A stretch of 64,000 bases of DNA from Ceratobasidium sp. AG-K (taxonomy: Eukaryota; Basidiomycota; Agaricomycetes; Cantharellales; Ceratobasidiaceae): positions 3,782,001 through 3,846,000 of the forward strand of contig JAWNGF010000001.1 of assembly GCA_037039685.1 (NCBI GenBank). The letters are read 5' to 3'. Shown piece by piece: positions 22,141 through 33,777 of this stretch. The notes under the pieces were generated by a model. That model did not search any database and was not told the origin of the DNA. It worked only from the letters and a program-made list of their open reading frames with translations. Numbering within the stretch: position 1 is the first letter of the stretch; each line of letters starts with the position of its first letter. The position numbers and the translations under genes were made by a program.

Positions 22141-23017
22141 CTACAAGCTGTGCGGGCGGCGGGCAGCCCCACTCGCACGGCGCATGCGTGTCTTGAAGTG
22201 ATGCAAGCCCAATTTAGTCTTGAGCCCAAACGAGTAGACGGATTGACGGAACGAGGTGCTACATCCCGGACTAGATCACAGATTAGCTCGAGCACAATAG
22301 AAAGTCAGGCACCGACTCACGATTCGGGCGCAACGTCCGACGAAGCTGGGACTGTATGGGACCTTGCTCGGCCTTTGTGCTTGGGCGTTTCGGCCTCGGG
22401 TGCCGTCTGAGCTCGGGTCTGCGACGGGGGTGCAGCAAAATGCCCGTACCCAGGGACATAGCGCGAGTCGACGAGTGTGAGGGGGATGTCTTCTCGCTCT
22501 TCCTCGAGTAATGGCGGTGGGGGAGGGATATTGCGTTTAGTGACTTCGTGCTGGACCCGGGCCGCTCGTTGAGCTGGCGTCCACGGAAATAGGGAAGCAC
22601 GAGGAATATGGCCTGGGGGAGAAATGTGTCGGCCGTCTTTGGGACTGTCTGGCTCGAGGGGTGGAGTTTGAAGCGTCGATGCAGAACGGGATCGGCTTCC
22701 AGAAGATATTGAACTACGGGATTGAAACGAACTCGAGACTGTCGAGTTGGATAATCGGGCCGTCGATGGGCGTCGTCGTCGTCGTACCAGGGCCATTGGG
22801 GCTCTTCAACCGCTGGCGTGACTACCGGATGCGACCCAAACGGCCTGAAATCAGGATCGTGGGCCTGACCCCATCGGTCGACGAATACGCTAGCTTGGGG
22901 CAGCGATGAACGAGCGCCGAGTACGCCGGCAGGGGCACTGCCAATATACTCGGGGTCGAGTATCCTGCTGAGCAGCAGCGAGCGACCCTCGGATTCGTCT
23001 TTCGGTCGGTGGATCAT
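22141..23017 (-). CDS. Hypothetical Ser/Arg/Pro-rich protein
   Basis: The first exon starts MIHRPKDESEGRSLLLSRIL and contains VFVDRWGQAHDPDFRPF. From memory this resembles a block (VDxxGxxHDPDYRxF) shared by uncharacterised Agaricomycete proteins. After the tryptophan-rich segment (EEPQWPW) the best continuation is through a short intron starting GTACGACG into the other frame, giving SSISSGSRSRSAS, a polyproline run (NIPPPPPLLEEERED) and SRYVPGYGHF. A GT-AG intron (GTGAGTCGG to ATCTAG) then leads to a basic tail ending at 22141. Both frames are open, so the exon boundary is uncertain. No domain recognised; likely disordered. Confidence 0.5.
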
Positions 23018-23293
23018 TGCGGGGGATTCATCGTCTGGGGTTCTCGCCAGCCGTCGTTTAAAACAGCTCGCGATAATTTATTTTCGAATGATTGCGTCAG
23101 TACGCCCGAATTGCAAATTCGCTCAGAATCGATTCCTCGGCCTTTCGTACGCCGCGTCACCCGCATCGAGGCCGCATCCATCGGTCTGGCTTGTCGATCA
23201 TTCGGAGCCGGAATCCATGCGGGGGTGCTCCCATGAATACATACGCCACGATAGCTTGTCTATAATACGGCGCCACTTGTCATTCCAGCACAG

Positions 23294-26200
23294 CTACGAA
23301 TACTGCCTAGTCATGACATACACATCATCACCTAACCACGCACTCGTCCCAAACAGCTCGCGCGCAATCCGGACCAGTCCTTCGAGGGCCAAGACCATCT
23401 CCACTAGCACTTCGTTTTCGGCCATGGCATATCCTACGTCCGTTGCTCGTGCCTCGGCCCGGAGCGTATCCATCAATTCAGACGTAAACGTATCCAACGA
23501 ATGCCGTGGGCTTGGCAAGGCTTGCGGCAGAGGCCGACGAGAACGGAAAGCGTGTTCGCATGCGAATAGCGCCAGCGTGATGGTTGATGCCTGTCACGCG
23601 TATCAGTACTGCGCAAGGCTGGGTAGAGCTGCATCTGATCAACTTACTGTTTGCCGCCGATGTTTAAGCACAAGCTCAATTGCCGCAACAGGCACATTTT
23701 CCCGAATTCGCCTCAGTCCTGCAACAAGGTCAGCCAGACGCTGTACATGCGCTGTCGCTTCCCGGTACACTGCCGTTGGTTTCTACTCCCGTCAACCCCA
23801 ATACTACACTCTACTCGGCTCGACGGACATACCGGCATCAAACTAATTTCATGCTCCATTTGCTTCAAGTACGCATTCTCGCGTGCAATGAGTTTCTGCG
23901 CAGATTAGCATACGTTGCGGACCAGGCGGAGCGCTTACCCGGATCCGAAGCTCAAGTTTGGCGCTCCCGTATCCGCCGGATTTAGAGTGCGTATCGCTGA
24001 GGGTTCGGCTATGCGGGTGTCAGCATCGGGTAAAAAAAGTTAGATCTTCGGCCCTGTCCAGCCCGTCCAACAGTCTATTGGCGGACACCTCCCGTCCACC
24101 CCAAGAATAACCCCACCCACACCAAAAACGGAAATAAAATAAACGCAGAAATAAAATAAACCCTAGAAATGATCCGGGACTCACCGACTCAGGCCTCCAT
24201 ACAATTCACGCACATCTTCCAATACGTCCGCCATCCCACTCAAAAACATGACTCGCACATGTTTCGGAAACAGCACGTGGTTGATCAGTAGCGCGACGAG
24301 GATCCCGATCGAGATTTGCAGTGTCCGCAAACCGGCAAGAGCTAGAAATAGTGCGTTTGAATAGGACAGGGTCCATGCAATGGAAGTGTATTCACCAATC
24401 ATGGATGTGTGGCCTATTTCCAGGTACGGAGTGAATAGGATCGGAGGGATCGTGACGGACCTGGTGGCGATGAGCCGAGATTGACGAATATATTTTAGAC
24501 TTACGCGACCACGCCGACGCCAGGTGTGGATGACCTCACCAGCCAGGTTAAGAATATCTCGGCGGCCTAGGGAGTTGTGAGATTGATTCGGTGGATGTAT
24601 GTGGTGCTTACGGTAACAAGGATGACAAGTCCGACAGGGTTGACACGGACAATGAGCCACGTCTATAGGAGCTTAGTCGTGTACGTACATCAAGGAGTGA
24701 TGACCTACAATGTATGCATATAGGGCGCCGGGGCCAGTTCCAATCTAGGATTCGTTAGTATTTAGAATCCTCTTCCCGAACCTACTCACCAATCTCCATA
24801 TTCCAACTCGCCACGTCAAGGCGGTGTTCGGCTCCAGTACGTACAAGAACGAGATGATCGCCCAAACTCCGTAGTTCTCGTCAAAATATCTTTTCCCTGC
24901 ATTGCTATCAGTCACTATTTTTAGATCTATGAGGTAGTACATACCACTGGAACCAGGCGACAAAACCGCAGGAATCATCAACAACCCAATCCCCAACGCA
25001 TTCTTGGCCGCATGCTGCACGTGTTTCGAATGCCTCGCGCGCCACAACGACTCGGATAATCTAATCCGCGCACGCAACATTCGAGGCGTGCGCATAACTC
25101 GGGTGGGAGACCACCTCGGCGATGTAGCTGGAGCCGGCAACAACACGGTCCGGGCTTCATTGATCGAGAGCGTGTCTGCGTCGGGTCCGAGCTCAGCTGG
25201 AGGGTCCGGAGGTGCCGAGGTATCTTCTTCAGCTATGAGCGCTCGGGGTGACATGCCTAGCCAGAGCCAAGACGGACGGAGGAAAAATAGTTGTAGATGG
25301 GGTGTTGCGCGATGGAGGTCTAGAATCCCGTGTGCGAGAGTTAGGGCGCGAACGAGCTCGGACGCAATCTAGTTTCAGAGTAAGTCAAACATTGTTGGTA
25401 TAGGGGTAGACCTACATGAAGAAGTGAAGTCGAATGCAAACTCTTTCGAAAAAGCTCTGCATGGAGCGAGTCTGCTCGCCTTCCGGTGAGCGTCTGGGTC
25501 TTGTTGATCTCGTGGACAACCGAATCGAGGATCGACTTGAGCTCGGTCCGGGTGGAAATGACCGTAGCCCGAGCGGCCAATGGCTTGTCGACATTGACTG
25601 CTTTGTGCGCGCGGCCAGGAAGCTTTATTCCGTAGCATTTACCGACCGCAGCTTGGAGCACAGTCAGTCCATCAATAATGGCCGAGGAGCAGGCTCGGCA
25701 GGGGTCGTCAAGCTTGTTGAGAAGCGTACTGGGCTCGCTGTGGCTGTATGCGCGGGCGAGTAAAAGGTTATGTAATTTAATGTACCCATACCTGGTGGCA
25801 GTCGTCAATGGTGACACTTTTCCCCAAGCCAGCTCCTCTCGAACCCGGTTCACGGTCATAAGCAGGGGCTTGATTGCTTTGATTGGAACCTTTCCTAACC
25901 TCAACTCAAACGCCGAATAGGCATATGATGTATTCAGCGCCAGCGACTTGTCGAGGCTCGTCCCATGTAAGACCTCGGTCCTTGGAGCAGACTTTTCCCG
26001 ATCAGGAGAAAAGGTTTGCGCAGTGGACAATTGGAGGAGTTCCTTGAGAACTCCAAGTGCGTCGATGACGTCTTTGGCGTACCCGCCAGGATGGGTAAAT
26101 ATTCTGGCTACTAGGGAGACGCTCAGGCTGGCAGCGCCGGCGACCGACATTACGAATAAGAGTTCAGTAAAGTAACCGTAGTTCCACTACAAATTGTAAT

Positions 26201-26843
26201 ACATATTACTCTTAGTTGAGTCACAGTAGGTAAGGTGTCTTACCTCGAGGATCGATGAGGTCCGAGAAAGAAGCCATATCCCAACAAAACATGCGGCTCT
26301 GGAGGCCAGCGCGAGACGAGGAAGACGACTCCGGACCAGTCCAGCTTCGGGGACTTAGAAACGCGTCAAGCAAACACTTGTGTACTCACAAAAGAACCCC
26401 AAAATGATAAGAAAACAGGCTCGGATCGTTCGGCTCTCACTCGAGTCCACGCCGTACCTACGAGCAGCGTACGCCGCACACACAAGTCCCAGGTTGCTCC
26501 ATCCCAACCCTATCAGCACGCCACTCGTATTGACAGCTACCTGCAGGCGTTAGCTAGCAAAACGACCGATCAATCCGGACATTACCTAGCGCCTCGATTT
26601 GTGCAGAGGGGTTCGTTGAAGGAGGGAAGACGATATCCTGAAAACTTTCGAACTAGTCCAGAATAAATTCAACGTGATACAGACCTTGGTCGTCAATATC
26701 AAAAATGTATATGCTCCAGCCGGTTTTGGACGCAGAACAGCCACCAGAGCACAAACAAACACCACGGTCATACGGCACAGAAGCTGAGCAGACGGTTGAA
26801 ACTGCGAGAGCAGCTGCATTAGACGACCCATGGTCGTAAGCAT
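23294..26843 (-). CDS. Multi-membrane exporter-like protein (ER 6TM/DUF2421, FUSC-related), copy 1
   Basis: Large gene with many short introns, assembled from minus-strand exons. The N-terminus (MGRLMQLLSQFQPSAQLLCR) leads into membrane segments (MTVVFVCALVAVLRP). A second block (FVMSVAGAASLSVSLVARIF) precedes long soluble helices (YSAFELRLGKVPIKAIKPLL, LDDPCRACSSAIIDGLTVLQ). Then come LFFLRPSWLWLGMSPRALIA-type residues, a second membrane block (GVWAIISFLYVLEPNTALTW, then RVGIWRL) and a cytosolic tail ending at 23294. This order (6TM N-terminal, helical middle, FUSC-like block, DUF2421-type tail) matches fungal aromatic-acid-exporter/Bre4-like proteins, thought to be membrane transporters; the substrate is unknown. 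Start is either 26831 or 26843. A paralogue is at 38.3-42.2 kb. Confidence 0.68.
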
Positions 26844-27547
26844 AGGATAGAGTCCAGGTAGAGTAAGCAAGCAAGCGCAATCAAGCATACTAGCTTTATA
26901 TATTCTAAGCAAATCAAGCCCCTAGCAATTTCCATTAGCCCCACAGCTGACGGAAGCTTACGGGCTCGACGACCGTGGGTGACGATACCAAGAGTGGACT
27001 CGGGCAGTCTGTTATCAAGCAATTGAACAGTGGCGAACTGGTGGCGGGCGCATATTTATTTGTATCGAGTTTACAGCTAGGTATGGTCATCAGCGTAATG
27101 GAGCGGCGAGGCCTAGGATGAGCACCGGATAATGTCGGGTTGGATCTGCAGCAAATTTTCGGTGGCCGAGTCTTGCAGTGAGCAGCGTGAGAGCTATCAG
27201 ATTACGCAGCAAGAGCTAGAGAGTGCGGAGTGGTCTCGACTGACGTAGAGCCGCGAGTGGACAATCCCCTGCCCAACAAGGCTTAATGAAAAGTACACAG
27301 GGGTATGGTACGAGCGCAGGTGAGCACGTACCCGTTCGTAGAGAGGACAGGACACCCAAGACGATGCCAGAGCTCGTGGAGATGGTTGACAAGTACTAAT
27401 CAAATTACAATGTGGTATGACAGGATCCTTGCACAAAACAAAACCAAAGCAATACAACAGCAGCGATTACAGCAAATGCAATTAGAAAGCAAAGAATAAG
27501 ATAATAAGAAGTACTACCATGCTCAAGGTAAATATAACCCACTATCC
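26844..27547. other. Intergenic region with diverged 3' flank of an exporter copy
   Basis: About 27365-27547 resembles 38125-38300 with many substitutions and gaps, so it is the downstream flank of the duplicated exporter fragment. The rest should contain the promoter of exporter copy 1. Confidence 0.45.
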
Positions 27548-27757
27548 CTAGAGTAAATCTAAACGTCGAGGCGATGCTTTTGGGCTCTGAACCACTGGCG
27601 TCTCAGCTCCACTGATGGCCATGCCACTCGCAAGCTCGCAGCTCCCATCCATCAGCCACGAGTTCATACCAAAGAGGTCCCGAGTGATATTAATGAGAGT
27701 CTCGAGCGCATCGATCAATTCGTCATACACTTCGTTTTCGGCCAGGGCGTATCCTAC
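27548..27757 (-). pseudogene. 3' fragment of the exporter gene (copy-2 type)
   Basis: Bases 27555-27757 match 38308-38510, the end of exporter copy 2, with three mismatches by eye over 203 bp. The frame reads NEVYDELIDALETLINITRD, then LFGMNSWLMDGSCELASGM and on to a stop at 27548. Similarity breaks abruptly at ...GTATCCTAC, where copy 2 continues into the next upstream codons, so this is a severed gene end. It is much closer to copy 2 than to copy 1, although it lies next to copy 1. Confidence 0.82.
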
Positions 27758-28973
27758 TTCCAGAGCTCAATCGGAGCTCTTATTGACACTACATAAGCAA
27801 CGCGTTGACAGGTGTCACAACTTTCCACATTGGGGTGGTTCCGAACTGTTCTTGACTGCAAGGAATCCCACCAAACTTTCGTCAAACGCAGCAACAATGG
27901 GGTACCTGAACGTAGCCATGAGGTAAGTTCTCGCATTTAACGACCCCCGCACCGAAGGCAATGCAAGATCACGGTTAAATTTAACTATAGAGTACAATAT
28001 GAAGCAGTCGGCGTGACGCAATGACAGCACAGCCACACAACTACCCTGGCCTACACTCTGGAGGACTCCTGGAGGGCTCCAAATTCAAGGAGACATCCTC
28101 CAAGCGCTCCAGAGGCTCCCGGAGCCCTCCTGGAGCTTTGCATAGTTTCCCGATGCAGGTTTGTGGATCTGCTCCGCTGAGTACGGTCCAGCCATTACCA
28201 CCAGTTCCGGTCTCCCTCTCTCTTCTCTTCTCTCCGTGTCCTTGCCGTCTGGTCCTCTCGCCAAGTTACTCAGTGTGTCACCTTTCTTTATCTCCAATTT
28301 TACAGTACAACATCTTTACTATTTCGGTTACTACATCGAGTGAATCTTGCCGCTTCGGCCCTCATCTCGGCTCCCCTGTTCCACCTTATGTGGTCTCTTC
28401 TGTACGGGCATATGCCACCCTGCTTCTAGAACGGCGTCCCATAGGGCCCTGCTCCAAAACGTCGTAAAATATACCTGATTTTTTTTTAAAAAAAGTCCTG
28501 GATTCCCTGGTTCATGTCGTTCTCGGAAGTGGCAATGACTCGGGGGAATACTAGCACCCTATAGATACGTGACACCCAGCAAGTTGACGATCCTAACACA
28601 TCTTCGCTTCGCCAGCTCCGATGCCTCTCACTTAGTAATACGGGCACTCCATAGGTATTAGTCGTCCGGGGGCCATTGTGCCTGACAGAGAGACGACATC
28701 GCGACAGGGTTCAGAGACTGCCTCGTCTCGTCTCGTCTTTCGGCAACGCTAATCAATGATAGAGCTGAGAGTATTGTACTAGAACAGCATTAGAATTCAT
28801 TCACGCCTGATTCGTGACACTTGTTCGACACGATAGGAACGATCAAAATCAAATAGGCTGTGCCTCGGCCTCCGTTTGCTCATCATTTGCCTAAACTGAA
28901 CAAAGGCGCCCCTCGGATATACTAAGTGGGTGCGACGGATGTAAACTCATTGCCGAGTGGCTGATCAATAGGA
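27758..28973. other. Intergenic region upstream of the P-type ATPase homologue
   Basis: Contains the CTCC/GGAG palindrome cluster at 28057 and a T-run/A-run palindrome near 28480. Frames of up to 148 codons cross the low-complexity cluster and have no recognisable product. Confidence 0.4.
28057..28135. repeat. CTCC/GGAG palindrome cluster
   Basis: About 80 bases packed with CTCCxGGAG-type units. CTCCTGGAGGGCTCC on the left is inverted as GGAGCCCTCCTGGAG on the right (one mismatch), and CTCTGGAG pairs with CTCCAGAG, so it folds into a compact hairpin. Confidence 0.55.
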
Positions 28974-31900
28974 ATGGCGATGTGCAGGGCCCTACTTATA
29001 TATAGGAGCGTTGCAGGTAGAGACTCCGCCATTTCGAGACGAGAGGCTCTAGCTGTGAGTACTGAGGGTGGAATGTTACCGTGTTCGCCTATACCTGCTA
29101 ATGAGCGCCGACAGGTTTCCCTTAGATCGTTGGTACTTAGGGTTAAGAGTCTCATGTGTGAACAGCTTGAAGTGGGCGATATCGTCGTACGTGATGACTT
29201 AGCCATTATATATAGATCCCCCGATCCTGTTCACCCTTCGCGAGCGCTATCACGCGTCCGTTCTCAATCGTGTCCCCCGCGCCTTTCTCTTGACTATATT
29301 GATAGAGGACAAGGCGCTGGCCACGCTCACATAATATCACCAATCGTACTTCCGAATCCATCAACGGTCCAGGACGTGGCAAACACCTTTGGACTGCCTT
29401 CTTCTGCCGTACCTCTCAGTCCTACCACGCTGTCTAATGAAGGGAGCATCCATTTTCATCATTCCCACGACCGTCACGGAAATGAGTCCCAGCCTGATCC
29501 GAACGGTCAGAGCTCTTTGCCTGAACGTAGACATAAACAAAATCGGAAGTACAGCGTAGCCTCCAATGCAACCACACTGAGCGAGAAACGAAGTCACATG
29601 TCTCTGGTTCGCACTGGAACCAGTGCATCTCCTCCTTCGTTTACTCGTTCCGATGTTGAAGTTGGTTCGCTTGACACGGAGCCTATTACCACGGACCCAT
29701 TCCAACACAACCCTCGCCTTCTTGCATCTTTGATAGATACCAAATCTCTTCCGGCACTTGAAGCAATGGGTGGTACCGATGGCCTGCTTCGCGGTATTGA
29801 CACCGATGCAAGAGTGGGCCTTCAAAAGTGGCAACATTCAGATTCAGGTCTACAAACGGATCCCGAAAATGATGAAGACGCTGACAATAATCATGAGGCT
29901 CAGTCTCGTACCACCGTTTTCGACAGGCGCCGTGTATACGGGACTAATCAAATCCCCACCCAAAAACGCAGGAACTTCTTAACCTTTGTATGGCTGGCGA
30001 TGAAAGACAAATCCAAGGTAGGTTATGTATAAACGATATCTAGTTCTGCTAATAATTTTTCCAGCTCATGCTCTTTGTTTCAGCTTTTGCTACATTTGGC
30101 TTAGGGCTGGGGTTGAAACTCAGCTTCCCAGCATGTAATCATCAACCGAGCAACATATGTGAGGTGCCTCGCCATGGTCAGTCGTATAACCTCCCTACCA
30201 TAGGCTTCCGCCAACGTCAAAGCTTTACAGAGTTTGTCGAGGGCGCGGCTATCATGATATCCTTGCTGACGTTAGTGACTCTTACTTCTCTGAACAACTG
30301 GCACGTGGATCGCCAGCTTTGCAAATTGGGAGACAAGAAGATGGAACGTGATGTGAAAGTTATCCGCGATGGCAATAAAATATCCATCAACGTCAAAGTG
30401 AGCAGGTCCAATGCCGAAAGGGGGGTGTGCACTCACAACGATGGGCTTCCAGGACATTATGGTCGGTGACATTACTATCCTCGAACCAGGTGAAGTTGTC
30501 CCTTGTGATGGGGTCTTCTTGCACGGCCAGAACGTTCACTGTGAGGAGAGTAGCGCTACTGGTCAAACAGGACCGGCCAAGAAAGCCAATTATGAGGAAT
30601 GCATAATCGAACGTAGTAAGCTGAAGCGAGGCGAACAGGCTAAGCACGACTGCTTTATTATCTCAGGCACGACAGTTCTGAAAGGGGAAGGAAAATACGT
30701 TGTTACTGCGGTTGGTCCCTGGTCCTCCAGCAGGAGAATCACAACTGGTATGCGAGTTATATTGGAGTAGTGGAACACTCTCGTTCACTATATCTTATAG
30801 ATTTGTCCGATCAGACGCCAAAAACTCCTCTTCAGTTGAAATTTAACGCATTGACCCGCTCAGTCACTAAACTCGGCTTAATCTTAGCCATGATACTCTT
30901 CATTGTTCTTTTAGTCAAATTCCTCGTTCGATTAAAGGCACATCCTGAACGGTAGGGGTACCTTCATATACCGTGTAATGGCCATTAACGGTTCAAGTAG
31001 GTCCGCAATCAGAAAAGCCGCAGTGGCCTTCCGGGCTCTTGTCATATCACTCGCTTTGATCGTCATTGCCACTCCAGGAAGCTTTCATCTCATCGTGCCC
31101 CGTTCTCTCGCGTTCGCGGCCCAATCCATGTTTAAGCAACACCTCCTCATCCAGGACCTTAGCGCTTGTGAGACCATGGCACATGCGAGTGATTTTTGCA
31201 TCGATCAAACGGGCGTTCTCACTCGGAACACCATGTCGGTGGTCGGTGGCTCTATAGGTGTCTACTGCAGGTTTGGGAAGAATCATTATCGGAACGAAGG
31301 CACTCAGAGCGTTAGCTTGAACTGCACCGCAGGACGTCCAGAAGTTGCTTTGGGGAACGATGCCGGCCACGTGAAGAGCTTTTCAGTTGAAATGGCCGCA
31401 CTGAATACCGTAATCCATGAGCCACTCCGCACAATGTTTCGCGAAGCCCTCACTATCGGACCAACAGTGCCCGAAGATAATAGTCCCGAGGCTAATGAAC
31501 TGGAATTCGTCTACTCCAAAGTCAAAGCTGCACTTCTCTGTTTTGTTCAGGATCTCCAGCAGACATCACACGACCAAGCCTATGCCAGCATCAATCTTGA
31601 CCATAAGTTCACCTTTTTCAAAGATATGAAGATTATGCACAGCGTCGTGAAGACCCCCCGGGGAAAATACCGACTTTACCTCACTGGTGATTCGGAAATC
31701 GTTTCTCAGCTCTGTAACCGCCATGTTGTCGTATATTGTCCTGAATCAAAGCCCGAGACCTGTCGTGGGGATGTCGAGACCTCTCCAATAAATAACTCCG
31801 AGAAGGAGAACATCGCTCGCACTATCGAACTTTATTCCCGGGCCACGCTCCATACTTTTGCAATTGCGTACCGCGATTTCGAGTGCTGGCCGCCCCCAGT

Positions 31901-33400
31901 CCCAAATCCTACCGAAGAAATTCCCTACGAGGCAGTTGCTAACGACCTTACCCTTATCGGCATCGTTGGTATCCAGGATCCCCCCCGCCCCGATGTCAAG
32001 CGCGCGGTGACAAAGTTGCGAGCCGCCGGCGTCGCTCTCAAAATTTGCACTAGCGATGACGTTCTCACTGCTCGTTCAACCGCATCTTGGTGCGGCATCC
32101 TCACAGATGGTGGTGTCATCATGGAAGGGCCCACCTTTTCCCAACTGTCTCGCGAAGAGCAGCGCGAAATTGCCCCTCGCCTCCAAGTGTTGGCTGGTGC
32201 TTCACCTGGAGATAAATACAACCTAGTTGATACCCTTAAATCTCTCGACAAAATTGTTGGTATGGCCGGCGGGAACGTGGACGATTGCCCTGCACTCAAG
32301 CACGCTCATGTTGGATTTGCGCTAGGCATCGCTGGCACGGAGTCCGCAAGGAATGCTTCGGATATTGTCCTCTTGGACAACAATTGTGCCTCGATAATCT
32401 CCACCATTATATGGGGTCGCTATATCTACAAATCTGTGCATAAGTATCTGCAGTTTCAGGCTCCAGCCCTCATCACCGCTGTACTTGTTACGTTCATATC
32501 CGCAGCTGCAGATCCTGAGACGCATTTAATTTTTTCCGTTGTCCAACTTCTTTGGATTAGCGCCCTCCTGGACACGTTAGCCACTCTTGCCCTTGCGAGT
32601 GATCCCGTAACCCGCGAGCCCCGCGAGCCCCTGCCCAAATCCATGGGCCCAGCTCTGCTTTCCCTCGATATGGGCAAGATGATCTTCGGCCAGTCACTCT
32701 ATCAGATGTTTATTATTCTTTTCCTTCACTTTGCAGGCTCATCTCTTCCCGGATACAACACCCGAGAAGACCGAGCTGAGCTATCGACGATGGTGTTTAC
32801 CACATTTGTCTTTTGCCAGATCTTTAACGCGGTGAACTGCCGGAGCTCAACTCAAGACAAAAATGTGTTTTCCGGGTTGATCCGGGACTGGACTTTTATT
32901 GGGATTATCTTCTTTCGTAGGTTGGGCCTTTTGTAGATCGGGTTGAAGCTGACACCCGTATTAAAGAAGTTGTTGCCCAAATTTTCATCGTGCGTTTTGG
33001 TGGAGTCGCATTTAGGGTCACTTCACTGAGCGGCCGCAACTGGGGTCTCTCCATCATCCTCGGCTTTGTTCCTATACCTTTAGGCTTTGTTATTCGTTGT
33101 ATCCCTACTCAACCTACCAGGAGCCCCCCTACTACCCGGCAAGCCACACCTAACCAAAGAGCTCCAGAACTTTCCGAGGTTGAACAATATAAGATGGCTC
33201 AAAAGAACAAGACAGAAGTTAACAGGAGCCCGCCAGTAGCAACAAATAACATCGGTGTTTATGACAGCCTTGCAATGTTCTCTCGTATCCGAGGTGGCCG
33301 TATACGTGCCTCCTCTCTCGTGCGCAAGAGCCATATGCAGCGTTACGACCTCGAAGAGGGTTACAATGGAATCAGGTCAGTATTGCATTATGTTTTATAG
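28974..33400 (+). CDS. P2B-type calcium-ATPase homologue with altered catalytic motifs (pseudo-pump)
   Basis: Six exons (28974-30017, 30065-30397, 30453-30747, 30801-30951, 31001-32916, 32967-33400) sum to 1391 codons in frame. It aligns along the length of fungal vacuolar/plasma-membrane Ca2+ pumps: LLASLIDTKSLPALEAMGG near the start, RRRVYGTNQIP, membrane pair M1/M2, the actuator, phosphorylation and nucleotide domains, and the C-terminal membrane part (LLWISALLDTLATLALASDP). The active residues are changed: TGES is TGQT, DKTGT is DQTGV (the Asp remains), KGASE is TGDSE, the TGD loop is TSDD, GDGxND is GGNVDD, and the PEGLP ion-site motif reads TPGSFH; the N of the M6 NxxxD is Ser. ATP-driven transport is therefore unlikely. 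No stop or frameshift is present. The start ATG is the first in frame but unproven. Confidence 0.8.
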
Positions 33401-33777
33401 GCATCGCAGAGGACTTACGCGTGGATTTCCCTTTCATAATTGTATATAACACTTGTGTCTCGAACTTTTGTTTCATGCGTCACGTAACAGGGGCATTTAA
33501 GTTTATTCTCTATCTACTCATTCGTGTCTTTTATTCCCTGTATTTTATAACCAATGAAGCGGACTTCTAGCACAACGACCTACAAGTGGTACAAATCAGA
33601 TCGTAAAGATGACGGGCACACGTCATTGTTTCAAGTCTAGAACAGTTACAGAGCACTGGGAGCCAATCAGGTTTTGCTGACGCAGTGTTTGAACGAGCGT
33701 CTATTTTACGGCTTGCGAAAGGTCACCACAGTAAATCCGCGTCTACTCATAGTTACATCCTCTAGGTTAATGCTACC
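33401..33777. other. Intergenic region between pseudo-pump and NLR-like gene
   Basis: AT-rich 3' flank followed by the NLR-like gene promoter. Both genes are on the plus strand with 377 bp between them. No further feature seen. Confidence 0.45.

Noticed and set aside
28021..28467. 148-codon plus-strand frame
   Set aside because: Runs through the CTCC/GGAG repeat cluster and pyrimidine-rich sequence; low complexity explains it.
32917..32936. Stop codon just after FIGIIFF in the pseudo-pump
   Set aside because: It lies inside a GT-AG intron (32917-32966); splicing restores the last membrane helix and the frame.
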